Shown one piece after another: positions 1-8,086 of a stretch of 64,000 nt of DNA; position 1 is the stretch's first letter, and each line of letters opens with the position of its first letter. Location: positions 4,139,489-4,203,488 of the forward strand of contig OY282375.1 of NCBI GenBank assembly GCA_958295825.1. Reading direction: 5' to 3'. The stretch is from an uncultured Candidatus Entotheonella sp. Lineage in GTDB: Bacteria > Tectomicrobia > Entotheonellia > Entotheonellales > Entotheonellaceae. The position numbers and the translations under genes were made by a program. The notes under the pieces were generated by a model. It did not search any database and had not been told where the DNA came from. It worked only from the letters and a program-made list of their open reading frames with translations.

Positions 1-1119
1 GATCACGGTCAGTTCCTGCCGGATCAGGCGTTCGATCTGGCCGAGACTGTTCTGCTCGCCTGCATCGCAGAACGAATAGGCGATGCCGTCGGCGCCGGCC
101 CGCGCGGTGCGGCCGATGCGATGGACATAGCTTTCCGGCGTGTCCGGCAACTCGTAATTGATGACGTGGCTGATATCGTCCACGTCGATGCCGCGCGCCG
201 CGATATCGGTTGCCACCAGGACACGCGCCTCGCCTCGGCGGAATCGTTCGAGGGCCTGCTGCCGGCCGCCCTGGGACTTGTTGCCGTGGATCGCCTCGGC
301 AGCAACGCCGCTCTGTTCTAGCTGAGTCGCCAGCCGATCGGCGCCATGCTTGGTGCGAGCGAAGACCAGCACGCGGGAGAGCGCTGGGTCATCCAAAATT
401 TCGGTCAGCAGGCGTCGCTTGCCTGCGGTGGGGACGTGAAAGACGCTCTGCCGTATGCGCTCGACCGGCGTCGCCTGTGGCGTCACCCCGACCCGGACGG
501 GGTCGCGCAGGAAGTCGCTCGTCAGACGCGCCACCTCGGGCGGCATGGTGGCGGAGAACATCAGCGACTGCCGTACCGTTGGCAGGGCCGCGAGGATGCG
601 GCGCACGTCGGGCACAAAGCCCATGTCGAGCATGCGGTCCGCCTCGTCAAGGACGAAATGCCCGACCCGGCCGAGGTTCACGCGACGCTGTCCCATCAGG
701 TCCAGCAGGCGCCCGGGCGTAGCGACGAGGATGTCGACACCGCGCGCCAACGTATCAACCTGGGGTCCCTGGCCGACACCGCCAAAGATGACCGCCAGCT
801 GCAGCCGTAGATGAACACCGTAGGCGCGGAACTCGCCGGCGAGCTGGATCACCAGTTCCCGCGTCGGCGCCAACACGAGGGCGCGCGGCGCGCGGCCCCG
901 GCCGCCGGTTTTCACGCCAGCTAGTTGGTGTAGGATCGGCAGCGCAAAGGCCGCCGTTTTGCCCGTGCCGGTCTGGGCGATGGCGAGAACGTCCCGCCCA
1001 GCCAGAACCTCCGGGATGCCCCGCGCCTGAATCGGCGTCGGGGTCTTGTGATTGCGCTCAATCAGCGCCCGTTGCAGGGTCTCGGCCAAGCCGAGATCGG
1101 AAAACTGTTGCTTGATCAC
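1..1119 (-). CDS. rhlE: DEAD-box ATP-dependent RNA helicase, RhlE-like (3' end cut by window edge)
   Basis: An uninterrupted minus-strand reading frame carries the DEAD-box helicase motifs in order: Q-motif region PTPIQ, Walker A AQTGTGKT (about residues 46-53), PTREL, TPGRL, DEAD (about 155-158), SAT, and the C-terminal-domain motif HRIGRTARAG. Such proteins unwind short RNA duplexes, and the RhlE group acts in ribosome assembly and RNA turnover in the cytoplasm. I chose the GTG at 1119 because AGAAGGA lies five bases upstream; an in-frame ATG at 1152 is the alternative. The protein runs off the left edge, so the variable tail that separates RhlE from related helicases is missing and the symbol is a best match. 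The next gene lies more than 600 bp away. Confidence 0.9.
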   Translation of the reverse strand, partial: MIKQQFSDLGLAETLQRALIERNHKTPTPIQARGIPEVLAGRDVLAIAQTGTGKTAAFALPILHQLAGVKTGGRGRAPRALVLAPTRELVIQLAGEFRAYGVHLRLQLAVIFGGVGQGPQVDTLARGVDILVATPGRLLDLMGQRRVNLGRVGHFVLDEADRMLDMGFVPDVRRILAALPTVRQSLMFSATMPPEVARLTSDFLRDPVRVGVTPQATPVERIRQSVFHVPTAGKRRLLTEILDDPALSRVLVFARTKHGADRLATQLEQSGVAAEAIHGNKSQGGRQQALERFRRGEARVLVATDIAARGIDVDDISHVINYELPDTPESYVHRIGRTARAGADGIAYSFCDAGEQNSLGQIERLIRQELTVI

Positions 1120-1771
1120 ATTGATCCTTCTTTTACATGGACTTCGTTCCATCATGAATTCGGCATATCTGTGATTTGCCGACGTTCCGGTATTTGCACG
1201 CAGGTAACCCGGCGACCTGGCAGGCTTCCATACAAGTAGAAACCCGTCTTCATACAGGGAGCGTGGCCGGAGACGGTCCGCCTCCCCTTGGCAGAGGGAG
1301 CGGCCCCAGCCGGAGCCAATCAGGCGGGTGGGTTAGGAAATATGGGCACCTTTCGTTTCAACGTACACGGCGTAAAGCGAGTCGACCCGTGCTTGGTAAT
1401 CATGTGAATGTCAACAGACTCTAGTGACAGGGGGCCGTATGTTAGGGTCCACAAGACTCCAAATGATGCTCGTGAACGATGGGCTATTGTAGCCTTGGAT
1501 TGGGACGGCGGCCTCCTCATCTGGATTCAGGTGGTTCCACTCTACTCACGACCATCCAAACAGAGGTGGCTGGGGCAACATGAGTTGTCATTCCGACCTT
1601 GCTAAATGAATCCGTATTGGGGGCACTGGGAACTTCCTGCCGCGCGTAGGGATAAAGTGTGAAGGCCTTTCTGGATGGAGAAGTCAAAGGTAAAAAATTG
1701 GCCGAATTCTGGCGCGGTCACTGCTGTAATTTATTCTCCTTCAGTCCATGCTGCTGGCGTCAACTTCTTCG
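1120..1771. other. intergenic stretch with a decayed gene-end duplicate
   Basis: No intact gene is visible. Positions about 1295-1405 are a degenerate copy of about 1980-2070, the 3' end and downstream flank of the gluconolactonase-like gene: both contain CAGGCGGGTGGGT followed by related text ending near CGGCGTA. This looks like debris of an old tandem duplication. I see nothing recognisable in the rest. Confidence 0.6.
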
Positions 1772-2002
1772 TCAAGTAGACAGATCATAAGCGGTGTGCC
1801 GTCGCAGCCGGAACCCGGCGCTGGACCATCCCGCCTTCTCCAGCCGAATCGTCATCTCCGGTGAAATCGCCGAATGCCCATTCAGGACATACGAAAGCGT
1901 GTGACGGCCCACACCTAACCCCTTCGCCGTCTCTCGGTTCGTAGGGGAAGCGAAACTGAATCTCCGGCCGGAACGCGGGGAGCGGCCCCGGCCGGAATCC
2001 AT
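1772..2002 (-). pseudogene. HigA-like antitoxin fragment
   Basis: The C-terminal two thirds of this 76-codon frame match the HTH antitoxin family of HigBA-type addiction modules: [19 protein letters not shown] and then [13 protein letters not shown]. The first 25 or so residues (rich in R, S and G) do not fit the family and read through DNA just downstream of the neighbouring gene, so the original N-terminus is lost. No HigB toxin gene is nearby. I judge it a truncated relic, although a short HTH peptide could still be made. Confidence 0.6.
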
Positions 2003-2014
2003 CAGGCGGGTGGG

Positions 2015-3124
2015 TCAGGAGATGTGGGCGCCCTTCGTTTCAACGTAGACGGCGTACAGCGACTGGCTGCCGGTCATGAACAGGCGGTTGCGCTTGGTGC
2101 CGCCGAAACACACGTTGGAGCAGATTTCGGGCAGGCGGATGTGGCCGATGCGGTCGCCGTTCGGTGCGAAGACGTGCACCCCGTCGTACCCATCGCCAAC
2201 CCAGCCGGCGCTGGCCCAGATGTTGCCGTCTTCGTCAGCCCGGATACCGTCGGCAAAACCGGCCTTGCCGTCGAACTCCATGCTCGTGAACTGCCGCGTG
2301 TTCTTCAGGCTGGCGCCGTCGACGATATCCCACACCTTGATGTCCTGCGGCGCGCCCGGATAGTGCGAGGCGCCGGTGTCGGCGGCGTACAGCTTGGTGT
2401 AATCGTGCGAGAAACACAGGCCGTTGGGCTTGTAGATTTCGTCCGTCACCTTGGTGATGTTACCCGTCTGGGCGTCGATGCGGTAAATGGCTTCCTTCTG
2501 GTAGGGTTGCACCGAGCCCGTATCCGCCTTGTTGCCCTCGTAGTTCATCAGACTGCCGTAGCCGGGGTCGGTGAACCAGACGCCGCCGTCGTTGGGATGC
2601 ACCACGGCGTCGTTCGGCGCATTAAACGGCTTGCCGCCGAACGAATCGGCCAGCACGGTGATGGTGCCGTCGTACTCGTAGCGCACCACGCGGCGGTTGC
2701 CGTGCTCACAGGCGATCTGCCGCCCCTGGTAATCGAAGGTGTTGCCGTTGCTGTTGCCAGAGGGATAACGGAACTGCCGGGACACGTGGCCGTCTTCCTC
2801 GATCCAGCGCAGCTGCTCGTTGTTGGGAATATCGCTCCACAGCAGGTAGCGTCCAACCCCGTTCCAGGCCGGTCCTTCGGCCCACAGCGTGCCAGTGTAC
2901 AGGCGCATGATGGGGGTGTTGCCGAGTTTGTACTTGAAGCGTTTATCGAGAGGAACGACGTCGGGCTCGGGATAGCGCACCGGAGCCGCGCCCGGGCTGA
3001 AATTACGGGCGAAGGCGTCCGATGCCATCGCCGTAATGGCGGCCAGCGAAGCAGCGGCCTGCACAAACGTCCGCCGCGACATGGGGTTGTCATCTTGACG
3101 TTGCAGCGTTTCTTCTTGCTTCAT
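2015..3124 (-). CDS. SMP-30/gluconolactonase-like protein, exported by Tat
   Basis: The 369-aa product has a twin-arginine signal near the N-terminus (MSRRTFVQAAASLAA, from about residue 15), followed by a six-bladed beta-propeller typical of the SMP-30/gluconolactonase/LRE family. Family-like segments include GPAWNGVGRYLLWSDIPNN, NAPNDAVVHPNDGGVWFTDP and KPNGLCFSHD, which hold the metal-binding Glu, Asn and Asp positions. Members hydrolyse sugar lactones or related esters; here the enzyme would act in the periplasm. An AGGAGG lies about 7 bp upstream of the ATG at 3124. The gene stands alone, so the physiological substrate cannot be inferred from context. A decayed copy of its 3' end lies at about 1295-1405. 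Confidence 0.85.
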   Translation of the reverse strand: MKQEETLQRQDDNPMSRRTFVQAAASLAAITAMASDAFARNFSPGAAPVRYPEPDVVPLDKRFKYKLGNTPIMRLYTGTLWAEGPAWNGVGRYLLWSDIPNNEQLRWIEEDGHVSRQFRYPSGNSNGNTFDYQGRQIACEHGNRRVVRYEYDGTITVLADSFGGKPFNAPNDAVVHPNDGGVWFTDPGYGSLMNYEGNKADTGSVQPYQKEAIYRIDAQTGNITKVTDEIYKPNGLCFSHDYTKLYAADTGASHYPGAPQDIKVWDIVDGASLKNTRQFTSMEFDGKAGFADGIRADEDGNIWASAGWVGDGYDGVHVFAPNGDRIGHIRLPEICSNVCFGGTKRNRLFMTGSQSLYAVYVETKGAHIS

Positions 3125-3219
3125 CCCTCAATCCCTCCTGGTGGAATGTTGCGAGTGGCCCTCCCACGCCCTTGTGGGATTCCGGGCGGCAGGCCCGAAA
3201 GGCAGTTATCATAGCACGC

Positions 3220-4050
3220 TCAGCCGACGCCTATCCAGCCGAACGCCGCCATGAACAAGACCCCCAGAATGACCACGGCGCTGAGCAATACCTTGCCGCT
3301 ATATGCCCTGTGAATGACCGGCAGCAGGTCGCTGGTGGCCACGTGGATGAACGTACCGGCCGAAAAGCACAGCATGGCACCCAACAGCCACACCGGCAGG
3401 CCGAAAAGCACCAGGAAGGCCAGCACCGCGCCCACCGGCACCATGGCGTTGAAAATGGCGAGGTAGGCAAGGGCCGTGCGGTTCGGATAGTGATCGGCCT
3501 TCAGCGCCGAGGTCAGCGAGAACGCGGCGGGCATCTTGTGGAAGATGATGGCCAGGAATACCAGACCGCCAAAGGCGATGTCGTCACCGCCCGCCACCGC
3601 CGTGCCCAGCGCGACGCCGTCGATAAGGGTGTGCATGGACAACGCGACGAAAGCGCTCAGGCCGCCCACCTGATGCACGGCACGCTCGCTCGGCGACTCG
3701 GCAGCGTGCGCCGTCTCGCTATGGCCGAGGTGTTCTTCATGGTCGTGGCCGAGATGCGGCAACGCAAGGTTCTCAAGCAAGTACATGAGCAGAAAACCGA
3801 CCGTAATCGCCACCGCCACCACGAAGCCGGCCTCCACGTCGGCCCACGGCATGCCCTCCTCAACGTGCTCCCAGCCTTCCGGCAGCATCAGGAACAGCGC
3901 CGCGGCGAACAGCGTGCCACCGCCGAAGGCGACCATTAACGACAGCTTGTCAATGCTCCATTCCCTGTAGAGCGGGATGTAGCCGCCGATCATTCCGACG
4001 ACGAAAATGCCGCCTGACAAGACCAGTAGCGTGATAAATGCTGCTTCCAT
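3220..4050 (-). CDS. ZIP-family metal transporter, copy 1
   Basis: This 276-aa membrane protein has about eight hydrophobic segments and a His-rich loop (about residues 97-125, with HLGHDHEEHLGHSE). It carries the ZIP signatures SMHTLIDGVALG and FHKMPAAFSLTSAL in the two pore helices. ZIP proteins move Zn, Fe or Mn into the cytoplasm. The usual glutamate of the second metal site (HEIPE-like) is replaced here (HKMPA), so metal choice may differ. I start at the ATG at 4050 because GGAGGAGACC lies just upstream; a longer frame from 4134 is possible. The 5' third (3784-4058) is almost identical in DNA to that of copy 2 (offset 942), while the 3' parts differ. Confidence 0.85.
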   Translation of the reverse strand: MEAAFITLLVLSGGIFVVGMIGGYIPLYREWSIDKLSLMVAFGGGTLFAAALFLMLPEGWEHVEEGMPWADVEAGFVVAVAITVGFLLMYLLENLALPHLGHDHEEHLGHSETAHAAESPSERAVHQVGGLSAFVALSMHTLIDGVALGTAVAGGDDIAFGGLVFLAIIFHKMPAAFSLTSALKADHYPNRTALAYLAIFNAMVPVGAVLAFLVLFGLPVWLLGAMLCFSAGTFIHVATSDLLPVIHRAYSGKVLLSAVVILGVLFMAAFGWIGVG

Positions 4051-4185
4051 GACGGTCTCCTCCAGCTCTGAACCGAGGTGGCGACCCCGCGCCACCTGCA
4101 CGAGGCTCAGCACAATGCCCCACAACCCTATCATCAGCTAGACGATACCGCAATATCAAATTCAGAATTCATCACGCGCCGCCGT

Positions 4186-4992
4186 CTAATGCGGGTGCGC
4201 GAGCATGCCGAATCCCACCATGAACACCACCCCCAGCACGACGGTCCCGAAGAACAGGGCCTTGCCGCGATACCGTCTCTGGATGACCGGCAACAGGTCG
4301 CTGGTCGCCGTGTAGATGAACGTGCCGGCCGAAAAACCGAGCATGGCGCCCAGCAACCAATCGGACAGACCGCTCAGCACCAGGGCGGCCAGCACCGCGC
4401 CCACCGGCACCATGGCGTTCAGGATAATGAGATACAAGAGCGACGTGTGGTTCGGGTACTGATTGGCCTTCAGCGCCGAGGTCAGCGAGAACGAAGCGGG
4501 CATGTGGTGGGAAATGATGGCCACGAATACCAAGCCGCCCAAGGCGAAATCCTCGCCCCCCGTCACCGCTACGCCGAGCGCGATGCCGTCAATCAGGGTG
4601 TGCACGCCGAGGGCGATGAAGACGCTCAGGCCGCCCACCCGGCGCGCCGTTTCGGTTACCGTCTCGTGCGCGTGGCCGAGGTGCGACAGGGCGAAATGCG
4701 GCAGGACAAGGTTTTCGAGCATATACATGAGCAGAAAACCGACCGTAATCGCCACCGCCACCACGAAGCCGGCCTCCACGTCGGCCCACGGCATGCCCTC
4801 CTCAATGTGCTCCCAGCCTTCCGGCAGCATCAGGAACAGCGCCGCGGCGAACAGCGTGCCACCGCCGAAGGCGACCATTAACGACAGCTTGTCAATGCTC
4901 CATTCCCTGTAGAGCGGGATGTAGCCGCCGATCATTCCGACGACGAAAATGCCGCCTGACAAGGCCAGTAGCGTGATAAATGCTGCTTCCAT
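4186..4992 (-). CDS. ZIP-family metal transporter, copy 2
   Basis: This 268-aa paralogue of the adjacent transporter has the same N-terminal half, a shorter His loop (HFALSHLGHAHE), and the pore motifs LGVHTLIDGIALG and SHHMPASFSLTSAL. The same GGAGGAGACC ribosome-binding site precedes the ATG at 4992. The gene lies directly upstream of copy 1 on the minus strand, separated by a short spacer that is itself repeated (TTCAGAATTCATCACGCGCC at 4161 and again near 5115). Near-identity of the 5' ends against divergent 3' ends indicates recent gene conversion or unequal exchange. Inner-membrane uptake of divalent metal is the likely role. Confidence 0.85.
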   Translation of the reverse strand: MEAAFITLLALSGGIFVVGMIGGYIPLYREWSIDKLSLMVAFGGGTLFAAALFLMLPEGWEHIEEGMPWADVEAGFVVAVAITVGFLLMYMLENLVLPHFALSHLGHAHETVTETARRVGGLSVFIALGVHTLIDGIALGVAVTGGEDFALGGLVFVAIISHHMPASFSLTSALKANQYPNHTSLLYLIILNAMVPVGAVLAALVLSGLSDWLLGAMLGFSAGTFIYTATSDLLPVIQRRYRGKALFFGTVVLGVVFMVGFGMLAHPH

Positions 4993-5139
4993 GACGGTCT
5001 CCTCCAGCTCTCTGAACCGAGGTGGCGACCCCGCGCCACCTGCACGAGGCTCAGCACAATGCCCCGTAACCCTATCATCAGTATTATCAGCTAAACGATA
5101 CCGAAACTATCAAATTCAGAATTCATCACGCGCCGCCGT

Positions 5140-5390
5140 CTAATGCGGGTGTGCGAGCATGCCGAATCCCGCCATGAACACCCACCCCCAGAACGACGAT
5201 CCCCAAGAACAGGGCCTTACTCGCGATGCCGTCTCTGGATGACCGGCAACAGGTCGCTGGTGGCCACGTGGGGATGAACGTGCCGGCCGAAAAACCGAGC
5301 ATAGCGCCCAGCAACCAATCCGACAGGCCGCTCAGCATCAGGGGTGGCCAGCACCATGCCCACCGGCACCCGACAAGTCCCAAGCCCCAA
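5140..5390 (-). pseudogene. ZIP transporter copy 3, 3' remnant
   Basis: About 250 bp match the 3' end of copy 2 (offset about 954), including LSGLSDWLLGAMLGFSAGTF. Several single-base insertions break the frame, and the 5' two thirds are missing, replaced by transposase debris. It is the decayed outer unit of the tandem array. Confidence 0.85.
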
Positions 5391-5640
5391 TGGCTGCTTG
5401 CCGTCCCGATGAAAGGCCTCGGTTCCCGTCCAGCGATGGCGGTACCCTCTCAACAGGCGAAACTTCCCAAACAACCCGCTTGCTCACCAGGGCTTTACGC
5501 GCCGCAGTCGCACCGCGGTCCTTCCAAAAACAACACGATGCGTAATGGACGGACCTGTCGCGTCATGGCGACAGAGAATAAACAGCGGTTTGCGTGGTGG
5601 TAGCGCGTCCCGACAGGGGCCGTGACGCTTTCAAAGAGGG
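5391..5640 (-). pseudogene. IS701-like transposase remnant
   Basis: Minus-strand frames read RCLFSVAMTRQVRPLRIVLF and, after a break, LRGYRHRWTGTEAFHRDGK followed by QPLGLGTC. This resembles the C-terminal DDE region of IS701/IS4-superfamily transposases, with the Y-x2-RW...E...K spacing. Stops and frame changes show it is dead. The family assignment rests on memory of motifs only. Confidence 0.5.
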
Positions 5641-5679
5641 TATCCGGCACGCCCCACTGCCCCCCTTTAGTGTGAATCC

Positions 5680-6010
5680 ACCGCCGCCAGGCGTTGCCAG
5701 TGAACCAGGCGACGCATGTTGCAGGCAAGGGGCTTGAGACCTGTCCGCGCCTCGCCCTTACCAGCCAACCCGATGCTGCCGAACCAACGTCCCGCCCAGG
5801 TCGTTTCGCTGCGCCCCGAAGACGTGTTCCACCGTGCCCGAAACTGGGAACGACTCTGGTTGCCCGTTTTCTCCCAATCACGCAACGGATGGTTGCGATA
5901 GCCTTTGCGATGAATCCGACTCGTCAAACCCTTGGCCTTCACCGTCGCTTCAATGCCTTTCGACCGCCAAGTGCTGTCCGCCCACACACCGCAAGTTAAA
6001 TTTGCAAGGT
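5680..6010 (-). pseudogene. IS5-family transposase C-terminal remnant
   Basis: Minus-strand translation gives CGVWADSTWRSKGIEA, SRIHRKGYRNHPL and a frameshifted LACNMRRLVHW end, matching the last third of IS5-family transposases (ADSAYRS, HRKG, NMRR motifs). The same element type is seen at 31139-31325 and 31365-31925. The frame is broken near 5830. Confidence 0.7.
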
Positions 6011-6045
6011 TACCGCGCCAACACGCCAACGGACGGTCCCACCCC

Positions 6046-6972
6046 TCACCGCGTGCCGCGCAGGCGTGGGTCGAGGGTGTCGCGGATGCCGTCGCCGAAG
6101 AGGTTGAAGGCAAGCACGGTGATGGTGATGGCCAAGCCGGGGAAGAACACCAGCCACCAAGGAGGAATGAGACCGGAGTTCAGGGAGTCGGCCAGCAGGT
6201 TGCCCCAGGTGGGGGTTGGGGGCGGGATGCCGACGCCGAGAAAGCCGAGGGCCGACTCGATGACGATGGCGACACCCAAGTGGGTGGTGGCAAGAATCAG
6301 GTACGAAGCGACGCACTGGGGCAGGATGTGCAGCGCCATGATACGCAGCGTCGAGGCGCCGATGCCGCGGGCGGCTTCGACATAGGCAATCTCCTTCAGC
6401 GACAGCGCCACGGCGCGTACCACCCGGCCGCCGAAGGGGATGCGGGTGATGGCAATGGCGACGATGACCGTCCAGGTGCCGGTGCCGAGGGCCATCGAGA
6501 TGGCCATGGCCAGAATGAGGTCCGGGAACGATTGCAAGACCTCGATGACGCGCTGGCTGAAAATGTCGAAGCGGCCGCCGATGTAGCCGCTGGCCAAACC
6601 CCACAGCGAGCCAGTTGTAGTGCCCAGCAGCACCGCGGCAATGGCTACCACCAGCGAGGAGCGGCTACCGTAGATTACCCGACTCAGATTGTCGCGGCCG
6701 ATCTGATCGGTACCGAAGTAGTTCTGCGCGTCGGGCGGTTTCGACATGCGTCGGAAGTTGGCCTTCAGCGGGTCGTGCGGGGCGATCAATGGCGCCACAA
6801 TCGCCATGATGAGAATCGCCGTCGCCACCACGCCCCAGAAGGCGGACAGGGGATTGCGCCGCACGAAGTTGCGCAGACCGCGCCAAACCCGCGCTTGACG
6901 CGACAGGACGGTATTGTCATCCGGGACGGACGAGGCCGGAGGGCTTGGACTATACGCTTGCATATCCGTCAT
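6046..6972 (-). CDS. ABC transporter permease, DppC/OppC type
   Basis: The 308-aa inner-membrane permease has a soluble N-terminus, then about six transmembrane helices. It carries the peptide/nickel-type signature EAARGIGASTLRIMALHILP (about residues 195-215), the coupling segment that contacts the ATPase. The segment IAPHDPLKANF near the start is typical of DppC/OppC N-termini. Downstream of the DppB-like gene on the same strand and upstream of transposase debris, it is the last gene of a three-gene cluster with a binding protein. No ATP-binding subunits follow; the DNA where dppD/dppF would sit is IS remnants, so ATPases must come from elsewhere or are lost. Confidence 0.9.
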   Translation of the reverse strand: MTDMQAYSPSPPASSVPDDNTVLSRQARVWRGLRNFVRRNPLSAFWGVVATAILIMAIVAPLIAPHDPLKANFRRMSKPPDAQNYFGTDQIGRDNLSRVIYGSRSSLVVAIAAVLLGTTTGSLWGLASGYIGGRFDIFSQRVIEVLQSFPDLILAMAISMALGTGTWTVIVAIAITRIPFGGRVVRAVALSLKEIAYVEAARGIGASTLRIMALHILPQCVASYLILATTHLGVAIVIESALGFLGVGIPPPTPTWGNLLADSLNSGLIPPWWLVFFPGLAITITVLAFNLFGDGIRDTLDPRLRGTR

Positions 6973-6984
6973 GTGGATAGGGGT

Positions 6985-7052
6985 TAGTAATCAGTGGACA
7001 GCACGAGTAAGGGTCTGACCAGCCACTTGCCACGATCCACTGGTCACTGCCT
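6985..7052. repeat. short intergenic repeat, partner at 8020-8085
   Basis: The two spacers of the ABC cluster share related text (TGCCTTTACTG near 7045 and 8059). They also contain the inverse-complement decamers CAGTGGACAG (6993) and CTGTCCACTG (8063). They look like copies of one small palindromic intergenic repeat. Function unknown. Confidence 0.4.
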
Positions 7053-8009
7053 TTACTGGTAGTGAATCCTCGGATCGAACCAAGCGTACGTGACGTCCAC
7101 CAGGACGTTCACCAGCACGAAGACGAACGAGTAAAGGAACACGAGATTCTGCATCACCATGACGTCGCGCTCGATCACCGCGGTAATCATGGCGCGGCCG
7201 AGGCCGGGAACGCCGAACGCCTGTTCGATCGGGATCGACCCGCCCAGCACGATCCCCATCAGGACGCCGGACAGGGTAATGACGGGCAGCAGGGCATTGG
7301 GCAAGGCGTGGCGGTTTACCACCAGACGCTCGATGACTCCCTTGGCGCGGGCCGTTCGGACGTAGTCTTCCCGAATGACTTCTAGTAACGAAGACCGCGC
7401 CATACGGGCAATGTAGGCGGCTTGGCCAACCCCCAGCACCAGCGCCGGCCCGATGACGATCTGCAGGTTGGCCCACGGGTCCACCCAGAGCGGCACCCCG
7501 GTAAGCGGCGCCTTGTAGCCGAACTGGAACAGCAGGGCGAGAACGATGAGGATGCCAAGCCAGAAGCCCGGGACGGCCAGGAAGAGGATCGACATGATGC
7601 GCGCGCCCGTATCCGCCACCGTGTTGGGGCGCAGGGCGCTGATGATGCCCACCGGCAGCCCCAGGAGCCACGAGATCACCACCGACAGCACGCCGATTTC
7701 GACACTCAACGGGCCACGGCGCACGATCATGTCGGCGACGCTCTCGTCGCGAAAAAACGACCTGCCGAGCTCGCCGGTGACGACGTCGCCCATCCACTTG
7801 AGATACTGCACGACCAGCGGATCGCTGAGGCCGAGCTCGGCCATATAGTGCGCGCGGTCCTCGGCGGTCAGCTTGGTGAAGCCCTCCATGCCGAAGATGG
7901 CCACGAGCGGGTCGCCGGGGAGGACACGCATGAGCACGAAGACGATGATCGACACGCCGAGCATCGTCATCAGGCCGAAGCCGAGGCGCCGCAGAATGTA
8001 TTCGTACAA
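7053..8009 (-). CDS. ABC transporter permease, DppB/OppB type
   Basis: The 318-aa permease begins MYEYILRRLGFGLMTMLGVS, the classic DppB/OppB first helix. It includes VLPGDPL (about residues 29-35) and the coupling motif RTARAKGVIERLVVNRHALP (about 213-232). It forms the heteromeric channel with the DppC-like protein 80 bp downstream, moving peptides or similar solutes brought by the binding protein encoded just upstream. Gene order (binding protein, B, C) is that of dpp/opp operons. No frame defects are seen. Confidence 0.9.
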   Translation of the reverse strand: MYEYILRRLGFGLMTMLGVSIIVFVLMRVLPGDPLVAIFGMEGFTKLTAEDRAHYMAELGLSDPLVVQYLKWMGDVVTGELGRSFFRDESVADMIVRRGPLSVEIGVLSVVISWLLGLPVGIISALRPNTVADTGARIMSILFLAVPGFWLGILIVLALLFQFGYKAPLTGVPLWVDPWANLQIVIGPALVLGVGQAAYIARMARSSLLEVIREDYVRTARAKGVIERLVVNRHALPNALLPVITLSGVLMGIVLGGSIPIEQAFGVPGLGRAMITAVIERDVMVMQNLVFLYSFVFVLVNVLVDVTYAWFDPRIHYQ

Positions 8010-8086
8010 GGGAATGGCCTCAGATGGTGGCCGATGGTCAGTGGTTAGCGGCTGGCAAACCTATGCCTTTACTGTCCACTGCTTTT

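Noticed and set aside
1772-2002. Live HigBA toxin-antitoxin system
   Set aside because: Only a truncated antitoxin-like fragment is present and there is no toxin frame beside it.
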